In this document: one piece after another, positions 19,220 through 28,081 of the stretch
Position numbering within the stretch: position 1 is the stretch's first letter
How the letters are laid out: every line of letters starts with the position of its first letter
Source: DATATV01 sp036268615
Lineage (GTDB): Bacteria; Actinomycetota; Actinomycetes; Mycobacteriales; Pseudonocardiaceae
DNA: 64,000 bases
NCBI GenBank assembly: GCA_036268615.1
Contig: DATATV010000041.1
Coordinates: 62,001-126,000, forward strand
Direction: 5' to 3'
Notes under the pieces: generated by a model
What the model saw: the letters and a program-made list of their open reading frames with translations, nothing else
Databases searched by the model: none
What the model was told of the DNA's origin: nothing
Translations under genes and position numbers: made by a program

Positions 19220-20443
19220 ATGGCGCGTCATCGCGCACCCGGCACGACCGCGAGCAAGCGCCGGGTGGCGAGTTGGCCCATAGCGGTGCTGGTGACCGTC
19301 GTGCTGGTCGCCGTGGCGTGGGTCGGCTGGGCCTGGGTCGGCAACGAGGCGAGCAAGCGGGCCGCCGCCGCGGCCAGCGGGTGTCCGGGTGGCCTGACCA
19401 CGATCCAGGTCGCCACCGACCCGAGCATCGCCGACATCATCGGCGCCGAGACCGTCCGCTACCAGGACGGCAAGCCGGTGGTCGGCGACACCTGCGTCAA
19501 GATCAAGGTTACCTCGATCAACTCCGCCGCCGCACTGTACGCCCTGGAACACGGCTGGGACACCGCCAAGCTGGGGCCCAAGCCGCAGGCGTGGATTCCG
19601 GACTCCTCGCTGTGGACCACCCAGCTGACCACGGCCGAGCCGGCGATCGCCGGCGACACCACCCAGTCGATCGCGAGCAGCCCGGTGGTGCTGGCGATGT
19701 CGACCGACGCGGGCAAGGTGATGCAGAGCTCCGGCTCAGTGCCCTGGTCGCAGCTGCCCGGTCTGGTCGGCCAGGACAACGGCTGGGCCACGCTCGGCCA
19801 GCCGCTCTGGGGCCGGTTCACCCTCGCGCTGCCCGATCCGGCCAACAACGCGGCCAGCATGCTCGCGCTGATTTCCATGCTCGACCCGGCCACCGCCCAG
19901 GGCCAGCAGGCGATCACCCCGGCGATGCTCGGCGCGCCCGCGGTCACCCAGGGCCTGAACAGCTTCGCCGACACCCAGCCCAACCCGGTGCCGACCACCG
20001 TCAAGGAAGCGTTGACAACGCTCGGCAGGGCGGCCGGTGTGCAGTCCGCGCCCTACACCGCGGTCGCCACCACCGAACTACAGCTCTACCAGCGCAACCT
20101 CGGCAAGGACGGCAGCGCGCCGGCCGCCAACGTGCTGGACGAGGTGCGCCCGTCGAGCACCACCGCGTCGGTGGACTTCCCGTTCCTGCCGCTGGCCGGC
20201 GACTGGGTGACCGCCGACCAGGTCGCCGTCGCCCAGCACTTCCGCGACTTCCTGCTCACCCCGCCCGAACAGAACCAGCTGACCCTGTCCGGGCTGCGCA
20301 CGGGCACCGGCACGCACTATCCGAACTCCTCGCCGGGCATGGACTGGGGCCTGGTGGCCAGGGCGTCCACCCCGACCGACGTGAACAGTTACCGGCAGAT
20401 GGTGACGGCGTGGACGACGGCGGCAGCGCAGTCTCAGCACTGA
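19220..20443 (+). CDS. Membrane-anchored extracellular substrate-binding-like protein
   Basis: A 407-residue protein. A basic N-terminus and one membrane helix (about 16-38, WPIAVLVTVVLVAVAWVGWA) anchor a periplasmic-binding-like domain (about 50-400) facing outward: GGLTTIQVATDPSIADII, WIPDSSLW, VVLAMSTDAGKV, AVATTELQLYQ. In actinobacteria this binding domain is usually followed by a von Willebrand A domain in a longer protein of roughly 550-600 residues. Here the protein stops before any VWA or MIDAS motif. Ligand unknown. Confidence 0.75.
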   Translation: MARHRAPGTTASKRRVASWPIAVLVTVVLVAVAWVGWAWVGNEASKRAAAAASGCPGGLTTIQVATDPSIADIIGAETVRYQDGKPVVGDTCVKIKVTSINSAAALYALEHGWDTAKLGPKPQAWIPDSSLWTTQLTTAEPAIAGDTTQSIASSPVVLAMSTDAGKVMQSSGSVPWSQLPGLVGQDNGWATLGQPLWGRFTLALPDPANNAASMLALISMLDPATAQGQQAITPAMLGAPAVTQGLNSFADTQPNPVPTTVKEALTTLGRAAGVQSAPYTAVATTELQLYQRNLGKDGSAPAANVLDEVRPSSTTASVDFPFLPLAGDWVTADQVAVAQHFRDFLLTPPEQNQLTLSGLRTGTGTHYPNSSPGMDWGLVARASTPTDVNSYRQMVTAWTTAAAQSQH

Positions 20444-20506
20444 GCCGTCGATTGCTGTTGTGGGGTGTCGGGGGGAAATCTGGCGGGTGGGGCTGGTTTT
20501 TACAGC

Positions 20507-20550
20507 GGTCGCTTCGCTCCTGACCCTGGAGCGTCGCTGGCGCTCCAGGG
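20507..20550 (+). repeat. 44-bp hairpin element, copy 1
   Basis: Begins GGTCGCTTCGCTCCTG and ends in a perfect 10-bp hairpin, CCCTGGAGCG/CGCTCCAGGG (20524-20550) with loop TCGCTGG. It matches 41459-41502 at 41 of 44 positions. It lies 64 nt after the binding-protein stop, followed by a second strong hairpin, so it may help end transcription. Confidence 0.7.
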
Positions 20551-20556
20551 TCGGTC

Positions 20557-20590
20557 GGGCCAGCCCTACCCCAAAGATGGGGTCTGGCCC
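20557..20590 (+). terminator. Strong hairpin, probable terminator
   Basis: GGGCCAG (20557-20563) pairs with CTGGCCC (20584-20590) around an inner ACCCCA/TGGGGT stem with loop AAGA. No U tract follows, as is common in actinobacteria. It sits between the binding-protein gene and the hydrolase gene. Confidence 0.55.
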
Positions 20591-20627
20591 GATGGTCCTG
20601 GCAGTTCGGGCTGATCACGATGGATAG

Positions 20628-21911
20628 ATGGCTATCGCACAGTTCATCAACCGTCGTCGACGTGCCGGCGTGCTCGCGGCCGCAGCCCTGGCAGTGCTCG
20701 CCGCCGCTGTCGACGTGGTCGGCGCAGCCCAGCCCGCGGACGCTGCCGCCGGCCGGCCACCGGTCGGGCTGAGCCTGCCCGCGCCCACCGGCCGATATCA
20801 GGTCGGCTCGATCGCCCTGCACCTGGTCGACCACTCACGGGCCGACCCGTGGCAGCCCGACGTGCCCTACCGCGAGCTGATGGTCAGCCTCTACTACCCG
20901 ACCCGGCACGCGGCCGACCACGCACCGACGCCCTACATGCTGCCCGCCGCCGCGGCGCACTTCGACGCGGTGGACATCAACCAGTACCTCGGCCTGGACC
21001 TGCCGACCGGACAGACGAACTGGGCCGCCACGGCGACCCACGTGGCCCAGCGCGCGCCGGTCGCCGGTCGAGGGCTGCCGGTGCTGCTGTACTCCCCCGG
21101 ACTCGGCGAACCACGCACCTGGGACACCACCCTGGTCACCGACCTGGCCAGCCGGGGCTACCTGGTGGTCACCATCGACAACACCTACGAGTCGCCCGAG
21201 GTGCAGTTCCCGCTCTCGGCCACCGATCCCGACGGCCCGCTGCGCACGCTCACGCTGCCCGACATCTCGCAGCCCGACCAGCTGACCGCGTTCCTTGCCA
21301 AGACGCTCGCCGTGCGGGCGGCGGACACCAGTTTCGTGCTGGACTCGCTGGCCGCGCTGGACACCGGCCACAACCCGGACGCCGAGCACACCGCGCTGCC
21401 CGCCGGCCTGACCGGCGCGTTCAACCTGCGTGCGGTCGGCATGTTCGGCCATTCGGTGGGCGGCTCGGCCGCCGCGGTCGCGATGGACGCCGACCCGAGG
21501 ATCACCGCCGGGCTCGACTTCGACGGCAACCTGAGCTACCCGGACGGCAGCCTCACCGCGCCCGCCGCACACGGCCTGCGCCGGCCGTTCTTGTTGGTGG
21601 GCAAGGACGGCGACACCGACACCGGACCTGGCTGGCAGGCGTTCCTGGCTAACACTCCCGGCTGGGCAAAGGAACTGACCCTGCGCGGCTCGGAACATGC
21701 CTCGTTCACCGACGCCGAGGCTCTGCTCCCCCAACTCGGGCTGAGCCCCGACGCGCTGAGCGCCGACATCGGCACCATCGACCCGAGGGTCGCACTCACC
21801 ACCGAACGCGCCTACGTGGCCGCGTTTTTCGACCGCTGGCTGCGCGGTCGGAACAACCACCTGCTGGACGGCCCCTCCCCGGCCTATCCGGCGATGGAGT
21901 TCGTCGGCTGA
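20628..21911 (+). CDS. Secreted alpha/beta hydrolase (PAF-acetylhydrolase/lipase-like)
   Basis: A 427-residue protein with a signal peptide: RRRR, then a hydrophobic stretch (about 13-38) ending near ADA. The mature enzyme shows LPVLLYSPGLGE (oxyanion region), the nucleophile elbow GMFGHSVGG with Ser276, a later Asp in LDFDGN, and a candidate His in SEHASF. The layout resembles the platelet-activating-factor acetylhydrolase II family, which cleaves short-chain or oxidised lipid esters. True substrate unknown. The two hairpins upstream suggest its own transcript. Confidence 0.8.
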   Translation: MAIAQFINRRRRAGVLAAAALAVLAAAVDVVGAAQPADAAAGRPPVGLSLPAPTGRYQVGSIALHLVDHSRADPWQPDVPYRELMVSLYYPTRHAADHAPTPYMLPAAAAHFDAVDINQYLGLDLPTGQTNWAATATHVAQRAPVAGRGLPVLLYSPGLGEPRTWDTTLVTDLASRGYLVVTIDNTYESPEVQFPLSATDPDGPLRTLTLPDISQPDQLTAFLAKTLAVRAADTSFVLDSLAALDTGHNPDAEHTALPAGLTGAFNLRAVGMFGHSVGGSAAAVAMDADPRITAGLDFDGNLSYPDGSLTAPAAHGLRRPFLLVGKDGDTDTGPGWQAFLANTPGWAKELTLRGSEHASFTDAEALLPQLGLSPDALSADIGTIDPRVALTTERAYVAAFFDRWLRGRNNHLLDGPSPAYPAMEFVG

Positions 21912-21915
21912 CCGG

Positions 21916-22122
21916 TCAGTGGTGCAGCAGCAGCACGATCAGCGCGACGATGGACAGCAGTAGGAAGAATCGGAAGAACCTGGCGCCCACCGTGTTCCCC
22001 GGGTGGGCGCCGGCGCTGCCGACCCAGTTCGCGGGCGCCCCACCGTGCTGGTGATGGTGGTGGCCACCACCGAAACCGCCGCCGTGATGGCCACCGCCGC
22101 CGCCAACATCCCCACCATGCAT
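21916..22122 (-). CDS. His/Gly-rich single-pass mini-membrane protein
   Basis: A 68-residue protein. Residues 1-30 are almost only Gly and His (GGGGGHHGGGF, GGHHHHQHGG), then a short linker and a C-terminal membrane helix (about 48-66, FFRFFLLLSIVALIVLLL) ending HH. GGGAGAGGGAGAG upstream of the ATG supports translation. It lies 122 nt after gcvP on the same strand. The His cluster could bind Ni, Zn or Cu, but that is inference. No family recognised. Confidence 0.55.
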   Translation of the reverse strand: MHGGDVGGGGGHHGGGFGGGHHHHQHGGAPANWVGSAGAHPGNTVGARFFRFFLLLSIVALIVLLLHH

Positions 22123-22244
22123 GAGAACTCTCCCTCTCCCGACCGACGGGCCCGCGTGCTTTCCCGGCCCCTGAACAGAAGACGTGGAGATCGCGGGGAA
22201 GGTTCAGTCCCGGCGGGAAGAAAGATCGACTGACCGGAGACCGG

Positions 22245-25118
22245 CTACGCGTACGCCTCCAGCGGCGGGCAGGAGCAGACCAGGTTGCGGTCGCCGCGGG
22301 CGCCGTCGATCCGGCGCACCGGCGGCCAGATCTTCGCCCCCGACGAGCCGGCCGGGAACGCGGCCTCCTCGCGGGTGTAGGGGTGATCCCACTTGGCGGC
22401 GATGCTGGCCGCGGTGTGCGGCGCGTTGCACAGCGGATTGTCCTCGGCCGGCCACACGCCGGCCGCGACCTTGTCGATCTCGCCGCGGATGGCGACCATC
22501 GCGGTGCAGAACCGGTCCAGCTCGGCCAGGTCCTCGCTCTCGGTCGGTTCCACCATCAGTGTGCCGGCGACCGGGAAGGACATCGTCGGCGCGTGCAGGC
22601 CGTAGTCGGCCAGCCGCTTGGCCACGTCGTCCACGGTCACGCCGGTGACCTTGGTGATCGGCCGCAGATCCAGGATGCACTCGTGTGCGACGAAGCCGCC
22701 GGCACCCGTGTAGAGCACCGGGAAGTGCTCGTCGAGCCGCCGGGCCACGTAGTTGGCCGCGGCGACCGCGGTCAGGGTGGCCCGGCGCAGCCCGGCCGAG
22801 CCCATCATCCGCACGTAGGCCCAGGAGATCGGCAGGATGGACGCGCTGCCCCAGGGCGCCGCGGACACCGGTCCGGGTCCGGTCGCCGGGCCGGCCGCCG
22901 GCTGCAACGGGTGGTTGGGCAGGAACGGCGCCAGGTGCGCCCGCACGCCGATCGGCCCGACACCCGGGCCGCCGCCGCCGTGCGGGATGCAGAACGTCTT
23001 GTGCAGGTTCAGGTGCGACACGTCCGCGCCGAACCGGCCGAACCGGGCCAGGCCGATCAGCGCGTTGAGGTTGGCGCCGTCGACGTAGACCTGGCCGCCC
23101 GCGTCGTGCACCACCGCGCACACCTCGCGCACGGTGTCCTCGTACACCCCGTGGGTGGAGGGGTAGGTGACCATGATCGCGGCCAGGTCGGCGCTGTGCT
23201 GCGCGGCGACCTCCCGCAGGTGCGCCAGGTCGATGTTGCCGCTGTCGTCGCAGCGCACCACGACCACCCGCATCCCGGCCATCACCGCGCTGGCCGCGTT
23301 GGTGCCGTGCGCGCTGGACGGGATGAGGCACACGTCCCTGGCCTGGTCGCCCCGGCTGTGGTGGTAGGCGCGGATGGCCAGCAGGCCGGCGAACTCGCCC
23401 TGGCTGCCGGCGTTGGGCTGCAGGCTGACCGCGTCGTAGCCGGTGATGCCGGCCAGCCAGCGCTGTAGGTCGGCGACGATCGTCAGCAGTCCCTCGGCGT
23501 CCTCGACCGGCGCGAACGGGTGCAGCTCGGCGAACTCCGGCCAGGTGATCGGCTCCATCTCGGCGGTGGCGTTGAGCTTCATCGTGCACGAACCCAGCGG
23601 GATCATGCTCCGGTCCAGCGCCACGTCCTTGTCCGACAGCGCGCGCAGGTAGCGCAGCAGCGCGGTTTCCGAGCGGTGCGAGTGGAACACCGGGTGGGTC
23701 AGGTACTCGCTGGTGCGCGGCAGCGGCAGCCGGTCCTCGGCGTGCAGGTCCAACGCGTCGGGGTCGGCGTCGGTCACGCCGAACGCCTGCCAGACCAGCG
23801 TCAGGTGCGCCCGGGTGGTCGTCTCGTCGCAGGAGATGGCGACGTGGTCGGCGTCCACCAGCCGCAGGTTGACGCCCAGCGCCCGGGCCTGTCCGACGAC
23901 CGCCTCGGCCCGGCCGGGCACCTCGGTCCGCACGGTGTCGAAGAACGCGTCGTGCTCGACGGCGATGCCGGCCGCCCGCAGCCCCTCGGCGAGCACCACG
24001 GCCATCCGGTGCACCCGGGTGGCGATCGCCCGCAGCCCGTCGGGACCGTGGTACACGCCGTACATCGCGGCGATCACCGCGAGCAGCACCTGGGCGGTGC
24101 AGATGTTGCTGGTCGCCTTCTCCCGGCGGATGTGCTGCTCCCGGGTCTGCAACGCCAGCCGGTAGGCCAGCGAGCCGTCGGCGTCCACGCTCACCCCGAC
24201 CAGCCGGCCGGGCAGGTTGCGCTCCAGGCCGGCGCGAATGGCCAGGTAGCCGGCGTGCGGGCCACCGAAGCCCATCGGCACACCGAACCGCTGGGTCGAG
24301 CCGACCACCGCGTCCGCGCCGATCTCGCCCGGCGGCCGCAGCACGGTCAGCGCGAGCGGGTCGGCCGCGGTCACCACGAGCGCGCCGCGCTCGTGCGCCT
24401 GCGCGATGAGCTGCTCGTGGTCCCGCACGGCCCCCGACGCACCCGGATAGGACAGCAGCAGACCGAAGAACTCACCCTCGGGCAGCCCGTCGACGAGGTC
24501 GGCCACCAGCACCTCGATGCCCAGCGGCTCGGCCCGGGTCGCCAGCACCGCGATGGTCTGCGGCAGCGAGTCCACGTCCACCACGAACCGCGCCGACTTC
24601 GCCCGGCCGGCCCGGCGCAGCAGGGTCATCGCCTCGGCGGCCGCGGTGCCCTCGTCGAGCATGGAGGCGTTGGCCAGCGGCAGCCCCGCCAGGTCGGCGA
24701 CCATGGTCTGGAAGTTGAGCAGTGCCTCCAGCCGCCCCTGCGAGATCTCCGGCTGGTAGGGCGTGTACGCCGTGTACCAGGCCGGGCTCTCCAGCACGTT
24801 GCGGCGGATCACCGGCGGGGTGATGGTGCCGTGGTAGCCCAGGCCGATCATCTGCACCATCGGCCGGTTGCGGTCGGCCAGGGCGCGCAGTTCGGCGAGC
24901 ACCTCGGTCTCGGTGGCGGGCTCGGGCAGCCCGTCGGGGATGTCGCCGTTGTCCCGGATCGACGCCGGGATCGTGCGGTCGGCCAGTTCGTCCAGCGAGC
25001 CGACACCGATCACGTCGAGCATCCGGGCCAGCTCGGCCGGCCGGGGGCCGATGTGCCGGTCGGCGAACGGCGTGCCGTGTTCCAGGGCCGCCAACGGGAT
25101 TCGGTCGGGAGCGGTCAT
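22245..25118 (-). CDS. gcvP: Glycine dehydrogenase (decarboxylating), P protein
   Basis: PLP enzyme that decarboxylates glycine and loads aminomethyl onto the lipoyl arm of GcvH. The 957 residues match the fused bacterial P protein: an N-terminal half (FADRHIGPRPAE, YTPYQPEISQGRLEALLNFQ, EKATSNICTAQVLLA) and a C-terminal half (PLGSCTMKLNA, SSAHGTNAASA) with the PLP lysine in HLNLHKTF and a Gly-rich loop. The ATG at 25118 has GGAGG 11 nt upstream. The mRNA begins with a tandem glycine riboswitch, so glycine itself should control it. Confidence 0.97.
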   Translation of the reverse strand: MTAPDRIPLAALEHGTPFADRHIGPRPAELARMLDVIGVGSLDELADRTIPASIRDNGDIPDGLPEPATETEVLAELRALADRNRPMVQMIGLGYHGTITPPVIRRNVLESPAWYTAYTPYQPEISQGRLEALLNFQTMVADLAGLPLANASMLDEGTAAAEAMTLLRRAGRAKSARFVVDVDSLPQTIAVLATRAEPLGIEVLVADLVDGLPEGEFFGLLLSYPGASGAVRDHEQLIAQAHERGALVVTAADPLALTVLRPPGEIGADAVVGSTQRFGVPMGFGGPHAGYLAIRAGLERNLPGRLVGVSVDADGSLAYRLALQTREQHIRREKATSNICTAQVLLAVIAAMYGVYHGPDGLRAIATRVHRMAVVLAEGLRAAGIAVEHDAFFDTVRTEVPGRAEAVVGQARALGVNLRLVDADHVAISCDETTTRAHLTLVWQAFGVTDADPDALDLHAEDRLPLPRTSEYLTHPVFHSHRSETALLRYLRALSDKDVALDRSMIPLGSCTMKLNATAEMEPITWPEFAELHPFAPVEDAEGLLTIVADLQRWLAGITGYDAVSLQPNAGSQGEFAGLLAIRAYHHSRGDQARDVCLIPSSAHGTNAASAVMAGMRVVVVRCDDSGNIDLAHLREVAAQHSADLAAIMVTYPSTHGVYEDTVREVCAVVHDAGGQVYVDGANLNALIGLARFGRFGADVSHLNLHKTFCIPHGGGGPGVGPIGVRAHLAPFLPNHPLQPAAGPATGPGPVSAAPWGSASILPISWAYVRMMGSAGLRRATLTAVAAANYVARRLDEHFPVLYTGAGGFVAHECILDLRPITKVTGVTVDDVAKRLADYGLHAPTMSFPVAGTLMVEPTESEDLAELDRFCTAMVAIRGEIDKVAAGVWPAEDNPLCNAPHTAASIAAKWDHPYTREEAAFPAGSSGAKIWPPVRRIDGARGDRNLVCSCPPLEAYA

Positions 25119-25177
25119 CGTCGTGCCTCCGGCGTCGGGTTCGGGCGGGTGGTGCCGAAAACCGGCGCCACGAACAG

Positions 25178-25395
25178 CCCTCCCCCTCTGTCCGTACCCG
25201 TGCACACGGGTGCCTGAGAGCTTCAACCGGTCAACTGACCGGCCTTGCACCGTCGGCGGGGCTCCGCGTCATCGCGGAGCCCGCTTTCCAGAGGCGTCTC
25301 GCCCGCGCGGTCCCTGCCGCCTGAGAGGTTCCGGGGAGGATTTGCTCCTTCGGCGCCGGCCGGCTGACAATCGGCCGAACTCTCCCGCACGGGTT
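25178..25395 (-). promoter_or_regulatory. Tandem glycine riboswitch upstream of gcvP
   Basis: Read on the minus strand, two aptamers follow each other. The first runs from GGGAGAG (about 25385) and holds the core CTCTCAGGCGGCAGGGAC (about 25328-25311), then GGGCGAGACGCCTCTGG. The second holds AAGCTCTCAGGCACC (about 25220-25206) and ends in GACAGAGGGGGAGGG (about 25193-25179). These are the conserved glycine-aptamer cores. A GGGCTCCGCG/CGCGGAGCCC hairpin joins them. It lies 60 nt before the gcvP start, so ON-type control by glycine is expected. Confidence 0.93.
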
Positions 25396-25415
25396 TGTCG
25401 ACTACAACGATCAGC

Positions 25416-25991
25416 CTACCCGGCCGACCTGGTACGGCGATGCCTGGTCAGCTCGTCCTCGACGAGCTCCTCGATCTCCCCGCCGTCGGCGCGCTCGGCG
25501 GGGAAGTCGTGGATGGTGCCGCTGATCTCCCGCATGGCGCCGCTGACGGCGATACCGAACACGCCCTGGCCGCCCTGGAGCAGATCAACCACCTCCTCCG
25601 GGGAGGTGCACTCGTAGACGGTGGTGCCGTCACTGAACAGGGTGATCCGGGCCAGGTCCTGCACCCCGCGGCGACGCAGGTGCTCCACCGCGGCGCGGAT
25701 GTTCTGCAACGAGACCCCGGTGTCCAGCAGTCGTTTGACCACCTTGAGCACCAGGATGTCCTTGAACGAGTACAGCCGCTGGCTGCCCGAGCCGTGCGCG
25801 GTCCGGATGGTCGGCGCGACCAGTCCGGTGCGGGCCCAGTAGTCCAGCTGCCGATAGGTGATGCCGGCGATCTGGCATGCGGCTGTGCCCCGGTAACCGA
25901 CGAGTTCGTCGGGCAGCGACACGTCCGGGAACAGGGCTGCCTGTTCCGCGTGCTGCGCACTGTCGGCCTGGTCGGGCACTTCGTGCACCAC
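25416..25991 (-). CDS. MerR-family regulator (Rv1830-like)
   Basis: A 191-residue regulator whose HTH (about 28-100) reads GYRGTAACQIAGITYRQLDYWARTGLV and SQRLYSFKDILVLKVVKRLLD. The C-terminal part (VQDLARITLFSDGTTVYECTSPEEVVDLLQ) is a non-metal effector-like domain; no Cys sites. Position after the DUF151 nuclease and before gcvP matches mycobacterial Rv1830, an essential-type regulator with broad housekeeping links. Targets cannot be read from the sequence. Confidence 0.88.
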   Translation of the reverse strand: MVHEVPDQADSAQHAEQAALFPDVSLPDELVGYRGTAACQIAGITYRQLDYWARTGLVAPTIRTAHGSGSQRLYSFKDILVLKVVKRLLDTGVSLQNIRAAVEHLRRRGVQDLARITLFSDGTTVYECTSPEEVVDLLQGGQGVFGIAVSGAMREISGTIHDFPAERADGGEIEELVEDELTRHRRTRSAG

Positions 25992-26141
25992 GCCTGCCTC
26001 CCCTCGTCCGGCCAGTGGGAGTTCACCGGCCGGTGCGATTCACTACCTCGACGGTAGGACCGCTCGGCAAGCCGGTCAACGCGACGCGCGGGAGTGACCT
26101 AAACCTTCAAGCTCAGGTTGAGGCTGAGGCTGGTGTCGGAC

Positions 26142-26615
26142 TCAGGTGTCCGCGCCGCGAAAGTCCTCCGGTGAGACCGAGTCCAGGAACTCCCGGAACT
26201 TCTCGACCTCGTCCTCCTGCTCGTCGGGGATGATCAGGCCGGCCTCGGCCAGCACCGACTCCTCGGCGTGGATCGGGACACCGATCCGAAGTGCCAGCGC
26301 GACCGAATCACTGGGTCGGGCCGACACCCGCACGTCGCCGTCGAAAACCAGCTCGGCGTAGAACGTGCCTTCCTGCAGGTCGGTGATCCGGACCTGCTCC
26401 AGCTCCCGACCCAACGCGCCGATCACGTCCTTGAGCAGGTCGTGGGTCAGCGGGCGGGGTGGCTTGACGCCCTGTTGCTCCAGCGCGATCGCGGTCGCCT
26501 CGACCGAGCCGATCCAGATCGGCAGGTAGCGGTCACCGTCGGTCTCGCGCAGCAGCAGAATCGGTTGGTTCGCCGGCAGCTCTACCCGAACGCCGACAAC
26601 TCGCATCTCGCTCAT
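26142..26615 (-). CDS. Bifunctional nuclease family protein (DUF151)
   Basis: A 157-residue protein: MRVVGVRVELPANQPILLLRE, YLPIWIGSVEATAIALEQQG, PLTHDLLKDVI and RPSDSVALALRIGVPIHAEE are the conserved blocks of the DUF151/BFN family. Some members have RNase and DNase activity; the role in actinobacteria is unclear. The ATG at 26615 has GGAGGAGG upstream. Syntenic with Rv1829, between the two MerR genes. Confidence 0.9.
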   Translation of the reverse strand: MSEMRVVGVRVELPANQPILLLRETDGDRYLPIWIGSVEATAIALEQQGVKPPRPLTHDLLKDVIGALGRELEQVRITDLQEGTFYAELVFDGDVRVSARPSDSVALALRIGVPIHAEESVLAEAGLIIPDEQEDEVEKFREFLDSVSPEDFRGADT

Positions 26616-26778
26616 CGGGTACCGCCTCCTCCGCTCGCGCAATCACCCTCGGGCGAAAACATGGACCCACGGCAGCGTGAATTCCGCATCCCAACCTTGA
26701 CGCTACCCGTCGCAGGACCCATATGCTCGCCCCTGTCCGTAATGATCATGCTCACGATCCGAGATCGTGACCAAGAAG

Positions 26779-27504
26779 CTACACCCGGCCGCCAGCCAAA
26801 CCGGCCTTCACCAACAGGGTGTGCAGGGTTACCGACAACGCCGCGAGTTCGCGCACGACCTCGTCGGCCCGCTCCTTGGCCTCCGGTGCCCGCTGCCGGT
26901 AGAGCGGCGCGACCACCTGCTCCAACAGGCCCACCTCACGGTCGGCCGACGCCCGGAATGCCCGCAGATGTCGTGGTTCGATACCGAATTCGGTCATCGC
27001 CCGCGCCGTCGCGGCGACCAGCACGCAGTCCGGATGGTAGTAGCCGGTCGGGCCGCGCCGAATCAGGCCGTACTGCTCGATCTCGGCCAGGAGCGCGGAA
27101 TCGATCTCCGCCTCGGCGGCCAGTTCCTCGCGGGTGAGCCGGATTTCCTCGCCGGGTGCGAAGTCCCGGGGCGCGGGCAGGCCGTCCCCGGCGTCCAGCG
27201 GACGCGGCAGCCGAGCGGTCGGGGTGCCCGGACGCAGGCCGCGGTCGGCCGCCTCCAGCTGTTCCTTGATCACCTTCAGCGGCAGATAGTGATCCCGCTG
27301 CGCCGACAGCACGAACCGCAACCGGTCGATATCGGCCCGGGTGAACTGCCGATAGCCCGCAGGTGAGCGGGCCGGCCGCACCAGTCCCTCCGACTCCAGG
27401 AACCGGATCTTGGAGATGGTCACCTCGGGGAACTCGGGGCGAAGCTCGGTCAGCACCGCCCCGATGCTCAACCCGTCATGCGTGGACCGGCCGGCCGCGG
27501 TCAC
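26779..27504 (-). CDS. ftsR: MerR-family regulator FtsR
   Basis: A 241-residue MerR-like protein directly after garA, the position of mycobacterial Rv1828 and corynebacterial FtsR, an activator of ftsZ. The HTH (about 10-85) reads LSIGAVLTELRPEFPEVTISKIRFLE, then SEGLVRPARSPAGYRQFT and DIDRLRFVLSAQRDHYLPLKVIKEQL. An effector-like C-terminal domain follows. GTG start 5 nt after the garA stop. The symbol follows synteny and HTH sequence. Confidence 0.88.
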   Translation of the reverse strand: MTAAGRSTHDGLSIGAVLTELRPEFPEVTISKIRFLESEGLVRPARSPAGYRQFTRADIDRLRFVLSAQRDHYLPLKVIKEQLEAADRGLRPGTPTARLPRPLDAGDGLPAPRDFAPGEEIRLTREELAAEAEIDSALLAEIEQYGLIRRGPTGYYHPDCVLVAATARAMTEFGIEPRHLRAFRASADREVGLLEQVVAPLYRQRAPEAKERADEVVRELAALSVTLHTLLVKAGLAGGRV

Positions 27505-27509
27505 CCGTG

Positions 27510-27968
27510 CTACCCCTGGCCCCCGGCTCCCGCACCGGTCAGGAAGACCAACCGGAACTTGCCGATCTGCACCTCGTCGCCGTTGGCCAACACCGCCTGG
27601 TCGACCGGCTCGCGGTTGACGTAGGTGCCGTTCAGGCTGCCCACGTCGATCACCACGAACTCGGCGCCCTCGCGGCGGAATTCGGCGTGCCGACGGGAAA
27701 CCGTGACGTCGTCGAGAAAGATGTCGCTGTCCGGGTGGCGGCCGGCGCTGGTGGTGTCGCGGTCGAGCAGGAAGCGGGAACCCGCGTTGGGACCGCGCTT
27801 GACCACCAGCAGTGCGGAGCCGGCCGGCAGTGCGTCGACACCGGAAACGGGGTGTTCCCGTTCCTGGGTCTCGGTACCCTCAACCTCGGCCAGGAAGTCG
27901 GCCCGGAAGACGGAGGTCCGCTCCGGGGACTGTTCCGGCGGCACACCGGGACCGTCGTTCGTGCTCAC
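27510..27968 (-). CDS. garA: FHA-domain glycogen accumulation regulator GarA (OdhI)
   Basis: A 152-residue phosphothreonine-binding protein that in relatives inhibits 2-oxoglutarate dehydrogenase and NAD-glutamate dehydrogenase when unphosphorylated. The FHA domain (about 50-145) shows SAGRHPDSDIFLDDVTVSRRH and DVGSLNGTYVNREPV. The N-terminal kinase site reads ERTSVFRADFL: Thr18 matches GarA Thr22 (PknB site), but the preceding Thr21 (PknG site in mycobacteria) is Arg17. The GTG at 27968 follows GGAGGAGAG. Confidence 0.95.
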   Translation of the reverse strand: MSTNDGPGVPPEQSPERTSVFRADFLAEVEGTETQEREHPVSGVDALPAGSALLVVKRGPNAGSRFLLDRDTTSAGRHPDSDIFLDDVTVSRRHAEFRREGAEFVVIDVGSLNGTYVNREPVDQAVLANGDEVQIGKFRLVFLTGAGAGGQG

Positions 27969-28081
27969 CTGGGCTCTCCTCCTGCTGGTGAATTCCTCGT
28001 GACCGTCCCAACCTACCGTGTCCGACCTCTTGCCAAGACGCAGGCTCTCCAAGAGAACACGCAGCCGACGCAAGATCGTGA

